NCBI RefSeq assembly: GCF_000718085.1
Contig: NZ_JOEC01000004.1
Span: forward strand, 1-64,000
Reading direction: 5' to 3'
DNA from: Mycetocola saprophilus
Lineage (GTDB): Bacteria > Actinomycetota > Actinomycetes > Actinomycetales > Microbacteriaceae
DNA: 64,000 nucleotides
Part shown: positions 51,111-59,296 of the stretch, piece after piece
How the letters are laid out: each line of letters starts with the position of its first letter
Numbering within the stretch: position 1 is the stretch's first letter
Position numbers and translations under genes: made by a program
The notes under the pieces: model-generated
Databases searched by the model: none
What the model was told of the DNA's origin: nothing
What the model saw: the letters and a program-made list of their open reading frames with translations, nothing else

Positions 51111-51961
51111 CGGTTCTCCTTGGGGTTGGGGGTGGTGGTCTGCGGGGTCTCCGGCGTCCGGGTGGGATCCGCGGGGTCGCCCGCCCGGATCACGCTGTCG
51201 ATGGACTCGGCCAGCCGGTCCCGGGCGGCGTCTTCGAGCCCGGCATCGCTGAGGAACACGTCCGCGGCGTCCAGCTCGGCGATCTGGCAGAGCCCGGTGA
51301 CGCCCCACTTATGGTGATCGGCCACCACCACGACGCTTGCGGCCGACTCGATAAACGCCCGGTTGGTCTCGGCCTCCAGCAGGTTGGGGGTGGTCAGCCC
51401 ACCCTCGGGGCTGACCCCGTGTACGCCGAGGAAGCACACGTCCACGCGCAGCGCGCGCAGGGTCTGCACGGCAAAGGGCCCCACCAGCGCATCGGAGGGG
51501 GTGCGGATGCCACCGGTCAAAATGACCGTTTGTCCGGTGCCTCCCTCATCAAAGACCGCGGCGATGCGCGGCGAGTTGGTGATCACGGTGAGGTCGGGGA
51601 TGAGCGCCAGGCGGCGGGCCAGCGTATGCGTGGTGGTGCCGGCATTGAGCGCGATCGACATCCCCGGGCGCACCCGCTCGGCGGCCACCTGGGCGATCTG
51701 CTCCTTCTCCTCGGCGGCCACCTGGAGGTTGTGGGCAAAGCCCGGTTCGCTGCTGGTGGTGCCGCCGGGCAGGGTGGCGCCGCCGTGGGTTTTGGCCAGG
51801 TCGCCGCGGTCGGCGAGGATGCCCAGGTCGCGGCGCACGGTCATCTCCGAGACCGCCAGTTCGGTGGCGAGTGTGGTCACGCGCACCTGTCCGTCCCGAC
51901 GCAGGCGCTCGAGGATCAGGGTGTGCCGCTGGGGCGGGAGCATCTCGGTCATGGGCCTCAT
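51107..51961 (-). CDS. DeoR-family galactose operon regulator
   Basis: 284 aa. Winged HTH (RHTLILERLRRDGQVRVTTL, VSEMTVRRDLGILADRGD) and DeoRC sensor (IALNAGTTTHTLARRL, VILTGGIRTPSDALVG, FLGVHGVSPEGGLTT, VVVADHHKWGVTGL). Coupled to galE and divergent from galT-galK, so it probably represses both arms until a galactose-derived sugar phosphate appears. The C terminus is Pro/Thr-rich. Confidence 0.9.
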   Translation of the reverse strand: MRPMTEMLPPQRHTLILERLRRDGQVRVTTLATELAVSEMTVRRDLGILADRGDLAKTHGGATLPGGTTSSEPGFAHNLQVAAEEKEQIAQVAAERVRPGMSIALNAGTTTHTLARRLALIPDLTVITNSPRIAAVFDEGGTGQTVILTGGIRTPSDALVGPFAVQTLRALRVDVCFLGVHGVSPEGGLTTPNLLEAETNRAFIESAASVVVVADHHKWGVTGLCQIAELDAADVFLSDAGLEDAARDRLAESIDSVIRAGDPADPTRTPETPQTTTPNPKENR

Positions 51962-51990
51962 CAGACGTCGGAATATGTGCGAATGTGTTC

Positions 51991-52038
51991 ATTATGCCGG
52001 AAAATGCACCTTGAGCCAAGCCTGAATGTAAGTATATG
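51991..52038. promoter_or_regulatory. Divergent gal promoters
   Basis: Leftward: -35 TTGGCT (52014-52019), 17-bp spacer, -10 CATAAT (51991-51996). Rightward: -35 TTGAGC (52011-52016), 16-bp spacer, -10 TATATG (52033-52038). The -35 boxes overlap back to back. Related T/G-rich blocks, ATGTGTTCATT (about 51983) and TTTTGTTCGATT (about 52043), lie just after each start point and are candidate DeoR operators. Confidence 0.65.
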
Positions 52039-52073
52039 ATCGCTTTTGTTCGATTCTGAAAGGTAGCCCCCGC

Positions 52074-53213
52074 ATGACCACCGTGTCCCTGCTTCGCACC
52101 ACGCTCGCCGATGAGCGCGAACTCATTTACTTCGCCGACGCCGGGCACACGATCCCCGAGCCGCCCGCCGATACCCGAGACCTGCCGCCGCGCCCCGGCG
52201 CGCACACCGCCGAAACCGAGGCGCTCGGCTCGACCATGCGCTTTGATCCGCTGCGCGGGGACTGGGTCGCGTTTGCCGCCCACCGTCAGACCCGGATCTA
52301 TCTCCCGCCCGCCAACCAGTGCCCGATCTGCCCCACCGCCCCGGGCAACGCAACCGAGATTCCCGCCGCCGACTACGACGTGGCGGTGTTTGAAAACCGC
52401 TTCCCGTCGTTTGGCCCCGAGCCCGCCGCGGTGGATCTGACCCCGGGCCTCGGCGCGGTGCGCCCGGCCGTCGGACGCTGTGAGGTGATCGTGTTCGGGT
52501 CCGATCACGAGGCCTCTTTGAGTGATATGTCCCCCGAGCGGATGCGCACCATCGTCTCCGCCTGGGCCCAGCGCACCGCCGAGCTGCGGGCGATGGAGGG
52601 GGTCGAGCAGGTCTTCGCGTTTGAAAACCGCGGGTCCGAAATCGGCGTGACCCTGCACCATCCGCACGGGCAGATCTACGCGTATCCGTTTGTGACCCCG
52701 ACCACGCGGATCCTGCTCACCCAGGCCGCCGAGCACCGCGCACGCACCGGCGGCAACCTGTTTGCCGACATCCTGGACTTCGAGCTGTCGAGCGGGGAAC
52801 GGGTGCTCGAACGCGGACGGTACTTCACCGCGTTTGTGCCGTTCTCGGCGCGGATGCCGATCGAGGTCCACCTGTACCCCAACCGCCACGTGGGCACCCT
52901 CGATGAGCTCACCGCCGAGGAGCGCGAGGAGCTCGCGGACATGTACCTGCGCCTGGTGCGGGGGATTGACGCCCTCTATGGCGACCGCACCCCGTATATT
53001 TCGGCCTGGTTCCAGGCACCCGCCACCCATCCGGACCGCGCCGAGGCGCGACTCCACCTGCAGATCACCTCGCCGCGTCGCGCCGCCGATAAGCTCAAGT
53101 ATCTGGCCGGATCGGAGGCGGCGATGGGTGCCTTTATCGGCGATGTGATCCCCGAGGAGACCGCCGCCCGCCTGCGTGCCACCGCCCCATATGTCGAAGG
53201 AGCCCGCGCATGA
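52074..53213 (+). CDS. galT: Galactose-1-phosphate uridylyltransferase
   Basis: 379 aa. Moves UMP from UDP-glucose to galactose 1-phosphate. VAFAAHRQTRIYLPPANQCP and CPICP near 85 (metal site), FENRGSEIGVTLHHPHGQIY (active-site HPH near 200), YLNPNRH-like LYPNRHVGTLDEL and AWFQAPATHPDRAEARLHLQ are hallmarks. The last codons (TAPYVEGARA, stop) are duplicated in the galT-galK junction. Confidence 0.95.
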   Translation: MTTVSLLRTTLADERELIYFADAGHTIPEPPADTRDLPPRPGAHTAETEALGSTMRFDPLRGDWVAFAAHRQTRIYLPPANQCPICPTAPGNATEIPAADYDVAVFENRFPSFGPEPAAVDLTPGLGAVRPAVGRCEVIVFGSDHEASLSDMSPERMRTIVSAWAQRTAELRAMEGVEQVFAFENRGSEIGVTLHHPHGQIYAYPFVTPTTRILLTQAAEHRARTGGNLFADILDFELSSGERVLERGRYFTAFVPFSARMPIEVHLYPNRHVGTLDELTAEEREELADMYLRLVRGIDALYGDRTPYISAWFQAPATHPDRAEARLHLQITSPRRAADKLKYLAGSEAAMGAFIGDVIPEETAARLRATAPYVEGARA

Positions 53214-53268
53214 GTGCAGTTCCCACCGCCCCGTACGTTGAAGGAGCCCGCGCATGAGTGCAGTTCCC
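53181..53268 (+). repeat. 44-bp tandem duplication at the galT-galK junction
   Basis: Copies 53181-53224 and 53225-53268 differ at only three positions. Each holds the galT C-terminal codons, a GAAGGAG ribosome site, and ATGAGTGCAGTTCCC. The second copy therefore yields a 15-codon reading frame MSAVPTAPYVEGARA between galT and galK; all three differences are synonymous in both frames of use. Confidence 0.92.
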
Positions 53269-54423
53269 ACCTCCCTGGCCGCCGAGTTCCGTGGCCGATT
53301 TGGCGCGGATGCCGACGGCATCTGGAGCGCCCCGGGCCGGGTCAACCTGATCGGGGAGCACACCGATTACAACGCCGGATTCGCCCTGCCCTTCGCCATT
53401 CCCGCCCGCGCCTTCGTGGCGGTGCGGGTGACCGAGGGCGGCGAGGCCGTGCTGGCCAGCACCTTTGCGGGGGCGGGTTCGGTGCGGGTGCGACTGGACG
53501 AACTGGGCCCCGAGGACCCCGGATTTTCGGGCGCCGGGGGCTGGGCGCGCTACCTCGCCGGCGTGGTGTGGGCCTTCGCCCGGCGGGGAATCACGCTGCC
53601 GGGCATCGAGGTGCTGCTGCACTCGGATGTCCCGGTGGGTGCCGGACTCTCCTCCTCCGCCGCGGTGGAGTGTGCGGTTGCGGTTGCCGTCAACGACCTG
53701 GCCGGGGCCGGGCTGGACCGCTCGGAGCTGGTGCAGATCTGCCACGAGGCCGAGAATGACTTTGTGGGGGCACCCACCGGGATCCTCGATCAGTCGGCCT
53801 CGCTCCTCGCCTCGGCGGGCTCGGGACTGTTCCTCGACTGCCTCGATCGCAGTACCCGTCAGGTTCCGCTGGATCTGGAAGCCCGGAACCTGGTCCTGCT
53901 GGTCATCGACACCCGAGTGACCCACGCGCATGAGAGCGGGGGATACCGCGACCGAGTGGCGTCCTGCCGACTCGGCGAGCGGGTGCTCGGGGTCGGCTCG
54001 CTGCGCGAGGTCACGGCCCGAGACTTCGCCGAGCGTGCGCACCTGCTCGATCCCGAAACCCTGCGCCGGGTCCGCCACATTGTGACCGAAAACGCTCGGG
54101 TCCAGGATGTGGTGTCCCTGCTGGATGCCGGTCGGCTCGAAGACATCGGTCCGCTGCTGACCGCGAGCCACGTCTCGATGCGGGATGACTACGAGATCTC
54201 CAGCCCCGAACTGGATGTGGCGGTGGATACCGCGCTGGACGCCGGGGCGCTGGGTGCAAGGATGACCGGCGGCGGATTCGGCGGCTCGGCCATCGCGCTG
54301 GTACCCGCGGCGCTGGCCGAGTCGGTGAGCGCCCGGATCACCGTGGCCTTCGAGGACGCGGGCTGGGTGCCGCCCCACATCTATTCGGTGGTGCCCGCGG
54401 CCGGTGCCGGTCGCGAAGACTAG
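53254..54423 (+). CDS. galK: Galactokinase
   Basis: 389 aa. GHMP kinase that phosphorylates galactose. APGRVNLIGEHTDYNAGFAL (substrate signature), VPVGAGLSSSAAVECAVA (ATP loop) and MTGGGFGGSAIALV (motif 3) are complete. ATG 53254 is the second of two identical start contexts created by the 44-bp duplication. Confidence 0.95.
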   Translation: MSAVPTSLAAEFRGRFGADADGIWSAPGRVNLIGEHTDYNAGFALPFAIPARAFVAVRVTEGGEAVLASTFAGAGSVRVRLDELGPEDPGFSGAGGWARYLAGVVWAFARRGITLPGIEVLLHSDVPVGAGLSSSAAVECAVAVAVNDLAGAGLDRSELVQICHEAENDFVGAPTGILDQSASLLASAGSGLFLDCLDRSTRQVPLDLEARNLVLLVIDTRVTHAHESGGYRDRVASCRLGERVLGVGSLREVTARDFAERAHLLDPETLRRVRHIVTENARVQDVVSLLDAGRLEDIGPLLTASHVSMRDDYEISSPELDVAVDTALDAGALGARMTGGGFGGSAIALVPAALAESVSARITVAFEDAGWVPPHIYSVVPAAGAGRED

Positions 54424-54565
54424 TCGAGCGCTTTTGGTATCGAAAGCGTGAGCCGGCCGGTGACGTTTGGTCCTCAGCGGTGGCGTTCGGTGCCGGCCGT
54501 GTGCGCCGGCCGAGAGTACGCGAAAACGGGGGCGTGTTCGCGGTGTATCTGGGTACACTGACCTC

Positions 54566-55384
54566 ATGAGCGAGCATGCCCCCGTCGCCGGGCTGACCGG
54601 CTGGATCCGCGCCCCCTTCGAGGCCGCCGACATCACCCACGAGGTCTTCGAGCGCGGATCGGGTCCGGGAATCGTCCTGCTGCCCGAGATCCCGGGCATG
54701 ACCCCCGAGGTGATGGGGTTTGCCGATCACCTGGTGGATCACGGATTCACCGTGGTCATCCCCTCGCTGTTTGGCGATCCGGGCCGTCCGGCTTCCCCCG
54801 GTTATCTGGCGCAGTCGGTGGCCAAGGTGTGCGTCTCCACCGAGTTCCGGGCGTTTGCCACCGGCGCGCACAGGCCCGTGGCGGGCTTTGTGCGGGCGCT
54901 CGCCGCGGACCTGGCCGCGCGCACCCCGGGCCCGGGGGTCGGGGTGATCGGGATGTGTTTCACCGGCGGCTTTGCGCTCGCCGCCGCGGCCTCGGAGAGT
55001 GTGCTGGCATCCGTGGTGAGTCAGCCCGCCGCCCCGTTCCCGCTGGGTCGCGCCCGAAAGCTTGACCCGGTGATGTCTCCGGAGGAGCTGGATCGGGTGG
55101 CCGCCCGGGCCGCGGCCGGGTCGGTGTGCGCCCTGGGTCTGCGGTTCAGCGAGGATCAGACGGTCCCGCGCGAGCGCTTCGCCACGATTGCGGCGGCCCT
55201 GGGCGACGCCTTCGAGGTCATCGAACTCGACTCCTCGCCCGGCAACCCCGGCGGTTTCTCCCGCGGTGCCCACTCGGTGCTCACCGGCGAGGTTCGCGAG
55301 CGGCCCGGCCATCCCGCCGCCGAGGCTCGGGCACGCACGGTGGAATTCCTGCGCGAACGCCTGGGGGTTCCGGCGGGCGCCTAG
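54566..55384 (+). CDS. Dienelactone hydrolase family protein
   Basis: 272 aa from ATG 54566, 6 nt after a TACACT -10, so probably leaderless. Alpha/beta hydrolase: ERGSGPGIVLLPEIPGMTPE, GVIGMCFTGGFALAAA (Cys nucleophile, near residue 129), LGLRFSEDQTVPRERFATIA (Asp) and SRGAHSVL (His) give the Cys-Asp-His triad. Substrate unknown. Confidence 0.88.
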   Translation: MSEHAPVAGLTGWIRAPFEAADITHEVFERGSGPGIVLLPEIPGMTPEVMGFADHLVDHGFTVVIPSLFGDPGRPASPGYLAQSVAKVCVSTEFRAFATGAHRPVAGFVRALAADLAARTPGPGVGVIGMCFTGGFALAAAASESVLASVVSQPAAPFPLGRARKLDPVMSPEELDRVAARAAAGSVCALGLRFSEDQTVPRERFATIAAALGDAFEVIELDSSPGNPGGFSRGAHSVLTGEVRERPGHPAAEARARTVEFLRERLGVPAGA

Positions 55385-55477
55385 CTCCGATCCGGCTTTT
55401 GGCACACCTGCCCGGACCCGTGACAACCACGCTCCGGCCCGGTCTGCCGCGCGGGCGACCTCGGTAGGTGCCGAGAG

Positions 55478-55646
55478 CAACGAACGAATCGGGGCCTCGA
55501 ACAGTGGACGAATCAGGGCTTAGAGCAGTGGACGAATCAGGGCTTAGAGCAGTGGACGAATCAGGGCTTAGAGCAGCGAACGAATCAGGGCCTCGAATAG
55601 TGGACGAATCAGAGCCTAGAGCAGCGAACGAATCAGAGCCTCGGGG
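55478..55646. repeat. 24-bp tandem repeat, seven copies, at the RNase H gene end
   Basis: The core CGAATC recurs at 55485, 55509, 55533, 55557, 55581, 55605 and 55629, an exact 24-bp period. Read on the minus strand each unit is a copy of the last eight codons of the RNase H gene (ALIRSLL or ALIRPLL/F followed by TAG, TAA or GAG). The rest of 55385-55477 shows no gene. Confidence 0.95.
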
Positions 55647-56407
55647 CTCAGGCGCTCGGTCCGGGCGCGTGCCAGCAGGCGGGCATGGGTGTCGGCATCC
55701 AGGTTCAGGGTGAGCGAAACCGTGGTCGGCTCGTCGTCCCAGTCGAACAGTCCCGGCTGCGCGCTCTCCTCTGTGAAAGAGGGCACCCGGGGAGCCTCGG
55801 CTGTGCCCTGGGCGATCGTGCCCCGCGCGGTGGTGGCTCGTTCGGTGATGTCTCGCGCAGCGGTGCCCTGCTCTGTGGTGTCCCGCGCGCCGGTGTCCTG
55901 CGCGGCCGAGGGCAATCCGGCGCTCGCACTTCCGGCGCTTCCCGCCCCGGTCCAGCCCGGTCCGCTGGGGATCGCCGTGCGGTTCTGATACGCGGTGGAC
56001 ACCGCGCGGGCACGCTCATCGGCAGCCTCGTTCAACGGGTGATTGGCGTGGCCCTTGACCCATTCAAAACGGTAGCGTCGGCCCTGCAGCGCCTCGTCGA
56101 TCTGCCGCAGAATCTCCACGTTCAGCACCGGCTTACCGTCGGCCTTGCGCCAGCCCTTGCGCTTCCAGCCCGGCATCCACTTGGTTACCGAATTGATGAC
56201 GTACTGGCTGTCGCAGAGAATCAGCAGGTCCTCATCCAGGTGCGCGGTCGCCCGGAAGAGTTCCAGCACCGCCTGAAGCTCGCCCTGGTTGTTGGTCGCG
56301 TGCGGCCATCCGCCGGCCGCCCAGCAGTTCTCGTTCACAAACCAGGCCCATCCGGCTGGCCCGGGGTTGCCCAGTGCGGATCCGTCGGCGGCGGCGGTGA
56401 TCGTCAT
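55616..56407 (-). CDS. rnhA: RNase HI with C-terminal ribbon-helix-helix-like domain
   Basis: 263 aa from ATG 56407 (about 155 aa is normal for RNase HI). Residues 1-150 hold the catalytic set: AADGSALGNPGPAGWAW (Asp), NNQGELQAVLEL (Glu), ILCDSQYVINSVTKWM (Asp), KGHANHPLNEAADERA (His/Asp). A low-complexity linker follows (about 165-225, TGARDTTEQGTAARDITERA). The last 35 residues (TTVSLTLNLDADTHARLLAR, then TERLSPEALIRSLL) look like a ribbon-helix-helix. Degrades RNA in RNA-DNA hybrids. Confidence 0.88.
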   Translation of the reverse strand: MTITAAADGSALGNPGPAGWAWFVNENCWAAGGWPHATNNQGELQAVLELFRATAHLDEDLLILCDSQYVINSVTKWMPGWKRKGWRKADGKPVLNVEILRQIDEALQGRRYRFEWVKGHANHPLNEAADERARAVSTAYQNRTAIPSGPGWTGAGSAGSASAGLPSAAQDTGARDTTEQGTAARDITERATTARGTIAQGTAEAPRVPSFTEESAQPGLFDWDDEPTTVSLTLNLDADTHARLLARARTERLSPEALIRSLL

Positions 56408-56463
56408 TCGAAGTGCTCCCTGCTGATGGATGTTGGCATCCGTCGGCTTCCAGTTTCGCAGGT

Positions 56464-57027
56464 TTAGTGTGCGCGGTCGGCGAGCCGGGCCAGGTAGTGG
56501 GTAATCAGCGCGGCCATGTCCACCCGTTCGGGATCCAGCAGCCACTGCACCTGCAGGCCGTCGATCATCGCGATCATCAGGGTCACCTCGGCATCCACCT
56601 GCTCGGGGGTCATGCCGCGTCCGATGAAGGCCTGCTTGGATCGCTCGTGCAGGGTGCGGTAGCGATTCACCACCCAGGCGCGTGCCGGATGATCGGGGTC
56701 GGTCGCCTCGGCGGCGAGCTGGGTGTGCAGCTGGACGAGTCCGGGCACGCTGGCGTTGTGCAGGATCAGGTCGATCAGCATCTGGTCCGCGGTGTCCGCG
56801 GTGACCGCGGCGAATCGCATGCGTTCGAGATCCATCGCATCGCGACGTTCCAGCACCGCCGCGAGCAGATCGGCCTTGTTGCCGAAGTGGTAGAGCAGGG
56901 CCGGATGGGTCAGGTTACACTCGGCGGCGATATCGCGCAGGGAGGTCCCGTAGTATCCGGTTCGCGCGAAGACGCGCAGCGCGGTGTCCAGGATGCGGTC
57001 CCGGGTGCTCGGGGCTGTGGTCGTCAT
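56464..57027 (-). CDS. TetR-family regulator
   Basis: 187 aa from ATG 57027. HTH: RDRILDTALRVFARTGYYGT, SLRDIAAECNLTHPALLYHF. C-terminal ligand domain with QLHTQLAAEATDPDHPARAW, typical of the BetI-like TetR_C_6 group. 56 bp upstream of the RNase H start on the same strand. Confidence 0.9.
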   Translation of the reverse strand: MTTTAPSTRDRILDTALRVFARTGYYGTSLRDIAAECNLTHPALLYHFGNKADLLAAVLERRDAMDLERMRFAAVTADTADQMLIDLILHNASVPGLVQLHTQLAAEATDPDHPARAWVVNRYRTLHERSKQAFIGRGMTPEQVDAEVTLMIAMIDGLQVQWLLDPERVDMAALITHYLARLADRAH

Positions 57028-57261
57028 GTTCGCAAGCATAATCGTCCTCCCCCGGGGATCCCGGCCTCATTTCTGGGGTGTTTACCAATGGTCAAAAAGC
57101 TGGAGATTCGCCGTGTGCGGCATACCAAAACCGTCAATCCCCGTGTGTGGCGGGCCGCGGGTTGTCAGACTGGAGACGGTGGTGTGCCGCAACGCCCCGA
57201 ATGCTCGGGCCCGCACCCCACCCAACCAGGGGCAACAAAATAACGCGAGGGTGGTGAACCG

Positions 57262-58593
57262 ATGGTCCAACTGGTGTATTTCTCCGGAGACTCCGGGAAC
57301 ACCCACCGCTTTGTGCAGTCCCTGGGGATCGAGGCGATGCGGATCGGCGACGCCGAGCACCGCACACCCATCTGCCTGACCGAGCCGTTTGTACTGTTGA
57401 CGCCCACCTACGGTGGCGGTGCCGACTACGCGGCCATCCCCCGGCCCGTGCGCCAGTTCCTGGCCCGCGCCGACAACCGCGCTCGGCTGCGCGGGGTGAT
57501 CGGTGCCGGGCACCGTAATTTTGGTTTCGCCTTCTGCCTGGCCAGCCGCCTGCTCGCCGACCAGTACAACGTGCCCGAGCTTTACCGGCTGGATGGTGTC
57601 GGCACCGACCAGGACCGCGAGCGAATCCTCACCGCCCTGTCCCGGGTTCTGGGGATGGCTCCGGCCCGCGTTTCGGTGCCGGTCCCAGGGCCGGTTCCTG
57701 CCCCGAATCCCGTGCCTGCCCCGAGATCCGAGGCCGAGACTGTGACTGTGACTGTGACCGTGCCTGCTCCGGTGCTGACACCCGTGCCCGTTCAAGTTCC
57801 CGCGCCGCAGGTGGCACCGCCCCCTCCGCTGCGCCGCTCGCGCATTCGGACGGGAGCACAGCCCATCGTGGGGGAGTTCGCCCCGACAGTGGTAGCGGCA
57901 GCGGCAGCGGCAACGGTGACGGCGACGGCAACGCCGGCTGCAACGGCTCCGACCATGCCCGTCGTGGAGACCACCGCGGCCGTTCCTGCCTCGGCCGCAC
58001 CCCGCTCGACGCCTGCCTCTGCCGCACCTCCGTCGACGCCTGCCTCGGCCGTGCCTTCGTCTCGCGGCGCCGATGCGGGCGCGCCCGCCGCACCCGTCAC
58101 GCGCTCGGGTCGCCGCGCGGCCCGCCTTGCCGCCGCAACGGGGAGTGGAGCGTCCCAGTCCGTGAATGTGAACGTGAACGTGCCCGTGGACCCGCCCGCC
58201 GCCCGCACCCCCTCGGTCCCGCCCGTCACCATCGAGGGGAACCGAAGCGAGCCCGCGGCATCCCGGGGGCGTCTGTCCCCGCCTCCGGTCATCGCCGGTA
58301 CGATCGTCAACCCGGTTCCCACCCTCACCACGGTGGCCGAGCCGATGCGGACCCGGAGTCGTCCCGCGGCCGTGCCGGTGGCCTCAACTGCCCCACTCAC
58401 CCAGGTCGCTCAGCAGACTCCGGCCGCCCCGCTCGCCCCGACCATCCCGGTTCGGGAGCCGGTAGCCCGGGTCTCCGACCCGTCACCGATGGTGCCCCGC
58501 CGGGCTCGCCGCCTGGCGGTTGCCGAGGACTCGGGAATTCCGAGCCCCGGCCCCGCGCCTACGCGGCGGTCGCTGCGGCAGGATCGAGGGTAG
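57262..58593 (+). CDS. nrdI: NrdI flavodoxin with a very long low-complexity tail
   Basis: 443 aa, against about 130-160 for NrdI. Residues 1-130 are a full NrdI domain: LVYFSGDSGNTHRFVQSLG (FMN phosphate loop), LLTPTYGGGADYAAIPRPVR, RARLRGVIGAGHRNFGFAFC, NVPELYRLDGVGTDQDRERI. NrdI supplies the oxidant for the Mn2-tyrosyl cofactor of class Ib ribonucleotide reductase. The remaining 310 residues are Pro/Ala/Thr/Val-rich and unstructured. No nrdE, nrdF or nrdH is nearby. The last 35 nt overlap the convergent ABC gene. Confidence 0.88.
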   Translation: MVQLVYFSGDSGNTHRFVQSLGIEAMRIGDAEHRTPICLTEPFVLLTPTYGGGADYAAIPRPVRQFLARADNRARLRGVIGAGHRNFGFAFCLASRLLADQYNVPELYRLDGVGTDQDRERILTALSRVLGMAPARVSVPVPGPVPAPNPVPAPRSEAETVTVTVTVPAPVLTPVPVQVPAPQVAPPPPLRRSRIRTGAQPIVGEFAPTVVAAAAAATVTATATPAATAPTMPVVETTAAVPASAAPRSTPASAAPPSTPASAVPSSRGADAGAPAAPVTRSGRRAARLAAATGSGASQSVNVNVNVPVDPPAARTPSVPPVTIEGNRSEPAASRGRLSPPPVIAGTIVNPVPTLTTVAEPMRTRSRPAAVPVASTAPLTQVAQQTPAAPLAPTIPVREPVARVSDPSPMVPRRARRLAVAEDSGIPSPGPAPTRRSLRQDRG

Positions 58594-59260
58594 TGAGCAC
58601 TCCGTCGGACATGACCAGCACCTGATCCATCCGATCCAGGTGTGAGTGATCGTGGGTGACCAGCAGGGTCGAGGTTCCACGATCCCGGGTGAGTTCCAGG
58701 ATCAGCGTGATGATCTCCATCCCGCGAGCGTGATCCAGCGCGCTGGTCGGCTCGTCCACGATCAGCACCCCGGGTTCATTCATCAGCGCGCGGGCGATGT
58801 TGACCCGCTGTCGCTGCCCACCGGAGAGCTGGTGCGGTCGCTTGTCCTCGTGCCCCGCCAGCCCGACCCGAGCCAGCAGGTCACGCGCACGTTCGCGGGT
58901 TGCGGCTCGGGCGGCACGGCTGTGACCGTCGAGCTCGTTCATCACCGCGAGCTGGTCCAGCGCGCTGAGCGCGGGCAGCAGGTTGGCCTGCTGGAAGACG
59001 ATGCCGATGTGTTCGCGGCGCACCGCGGTGGCCTCGGCTCGGCTGAGTCCCACCAGGTCGACGCCGGCCACGCGCACCTCCCCCGAGTCGGGGGTGATCA
59101 GTGCCGAGGCCACCGCGAGCAGGCTGGATTTGCCCGATCCCGAGGCACCGGTCACCGCGGTGATGGTGCCCGGCGGGACCGAGAGTGAGGCGTGATCCAC
59201 CGCGGTGACCCGGTGGTCGCCGTCCGGAAAGGTCAGCGTAACGTTGCGCAGTTCAATCAT
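58559..59260 (-). CDS. ABC transporter ATP-binding protein (MacB/LolD type)
   Basis: 233 aa. Walker [15 protein letters not shown]-loop FQQANLL, signature [16 protein letters not shown], Walker [14 protein letters not shown]-loop LVTHDHSHL. LolD/MacB-like ATPases power mechanotransmission exporters. The gene follows the FtsX-like permease after 36 bp. Confidence 0.93.
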   Translation of the reverse strand: MIELRNVTLTFPDGDHRVTAVDHASLSVPPGTITAVTGASGSGKSSLLAVASALITPDSGEVRVAGVDLVGLSRAEATAVRREHIGIVFQQANLLPALSALDQLAVMNELDGHSRAARAATRERARDLLARVGLAGHEDKRPHQLSGGQRQRVNIARALMNEPGVLIVDEPTSALDHARGMEIITLILELTRDRGTSTLLVTHDHSHLDRMDQVLVMSDGVLTTLDPAAATAA

Positions 59261-59296
59261 GAGGGGTCCTTAGTCGGGAGTGGAAAGGAGAAGGGG

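Noticed and set aside
51549..53363. 604-aa minus-strand frame across galT and the gal promoter region
   Set aside because: Shadow frame of galT and deoR; it crosses the divergent promoters and has no motif.
55478..55646. Possible CRISPR array
   Set aside because: Units are directly adjacent 24-bp repeats with no unique spacers, and they encode a gene end. No cas genes are in the window.
55468..55713. Plus-strand 81-aa frame with VDESGLRA repeats
   Set aside because: Its repeats are the reverse reading of the 24-bp RNase H tail repeat. The minus-strand reading matches a real protein end, so the plus-strand frame is a by-product.
57088..57243. 51-aa frame starting MVKKLEIRRVRHTKTV
   Set aside because: No ribosome site upstream of the ATG and low-complexity ending; not supportable as a gene.
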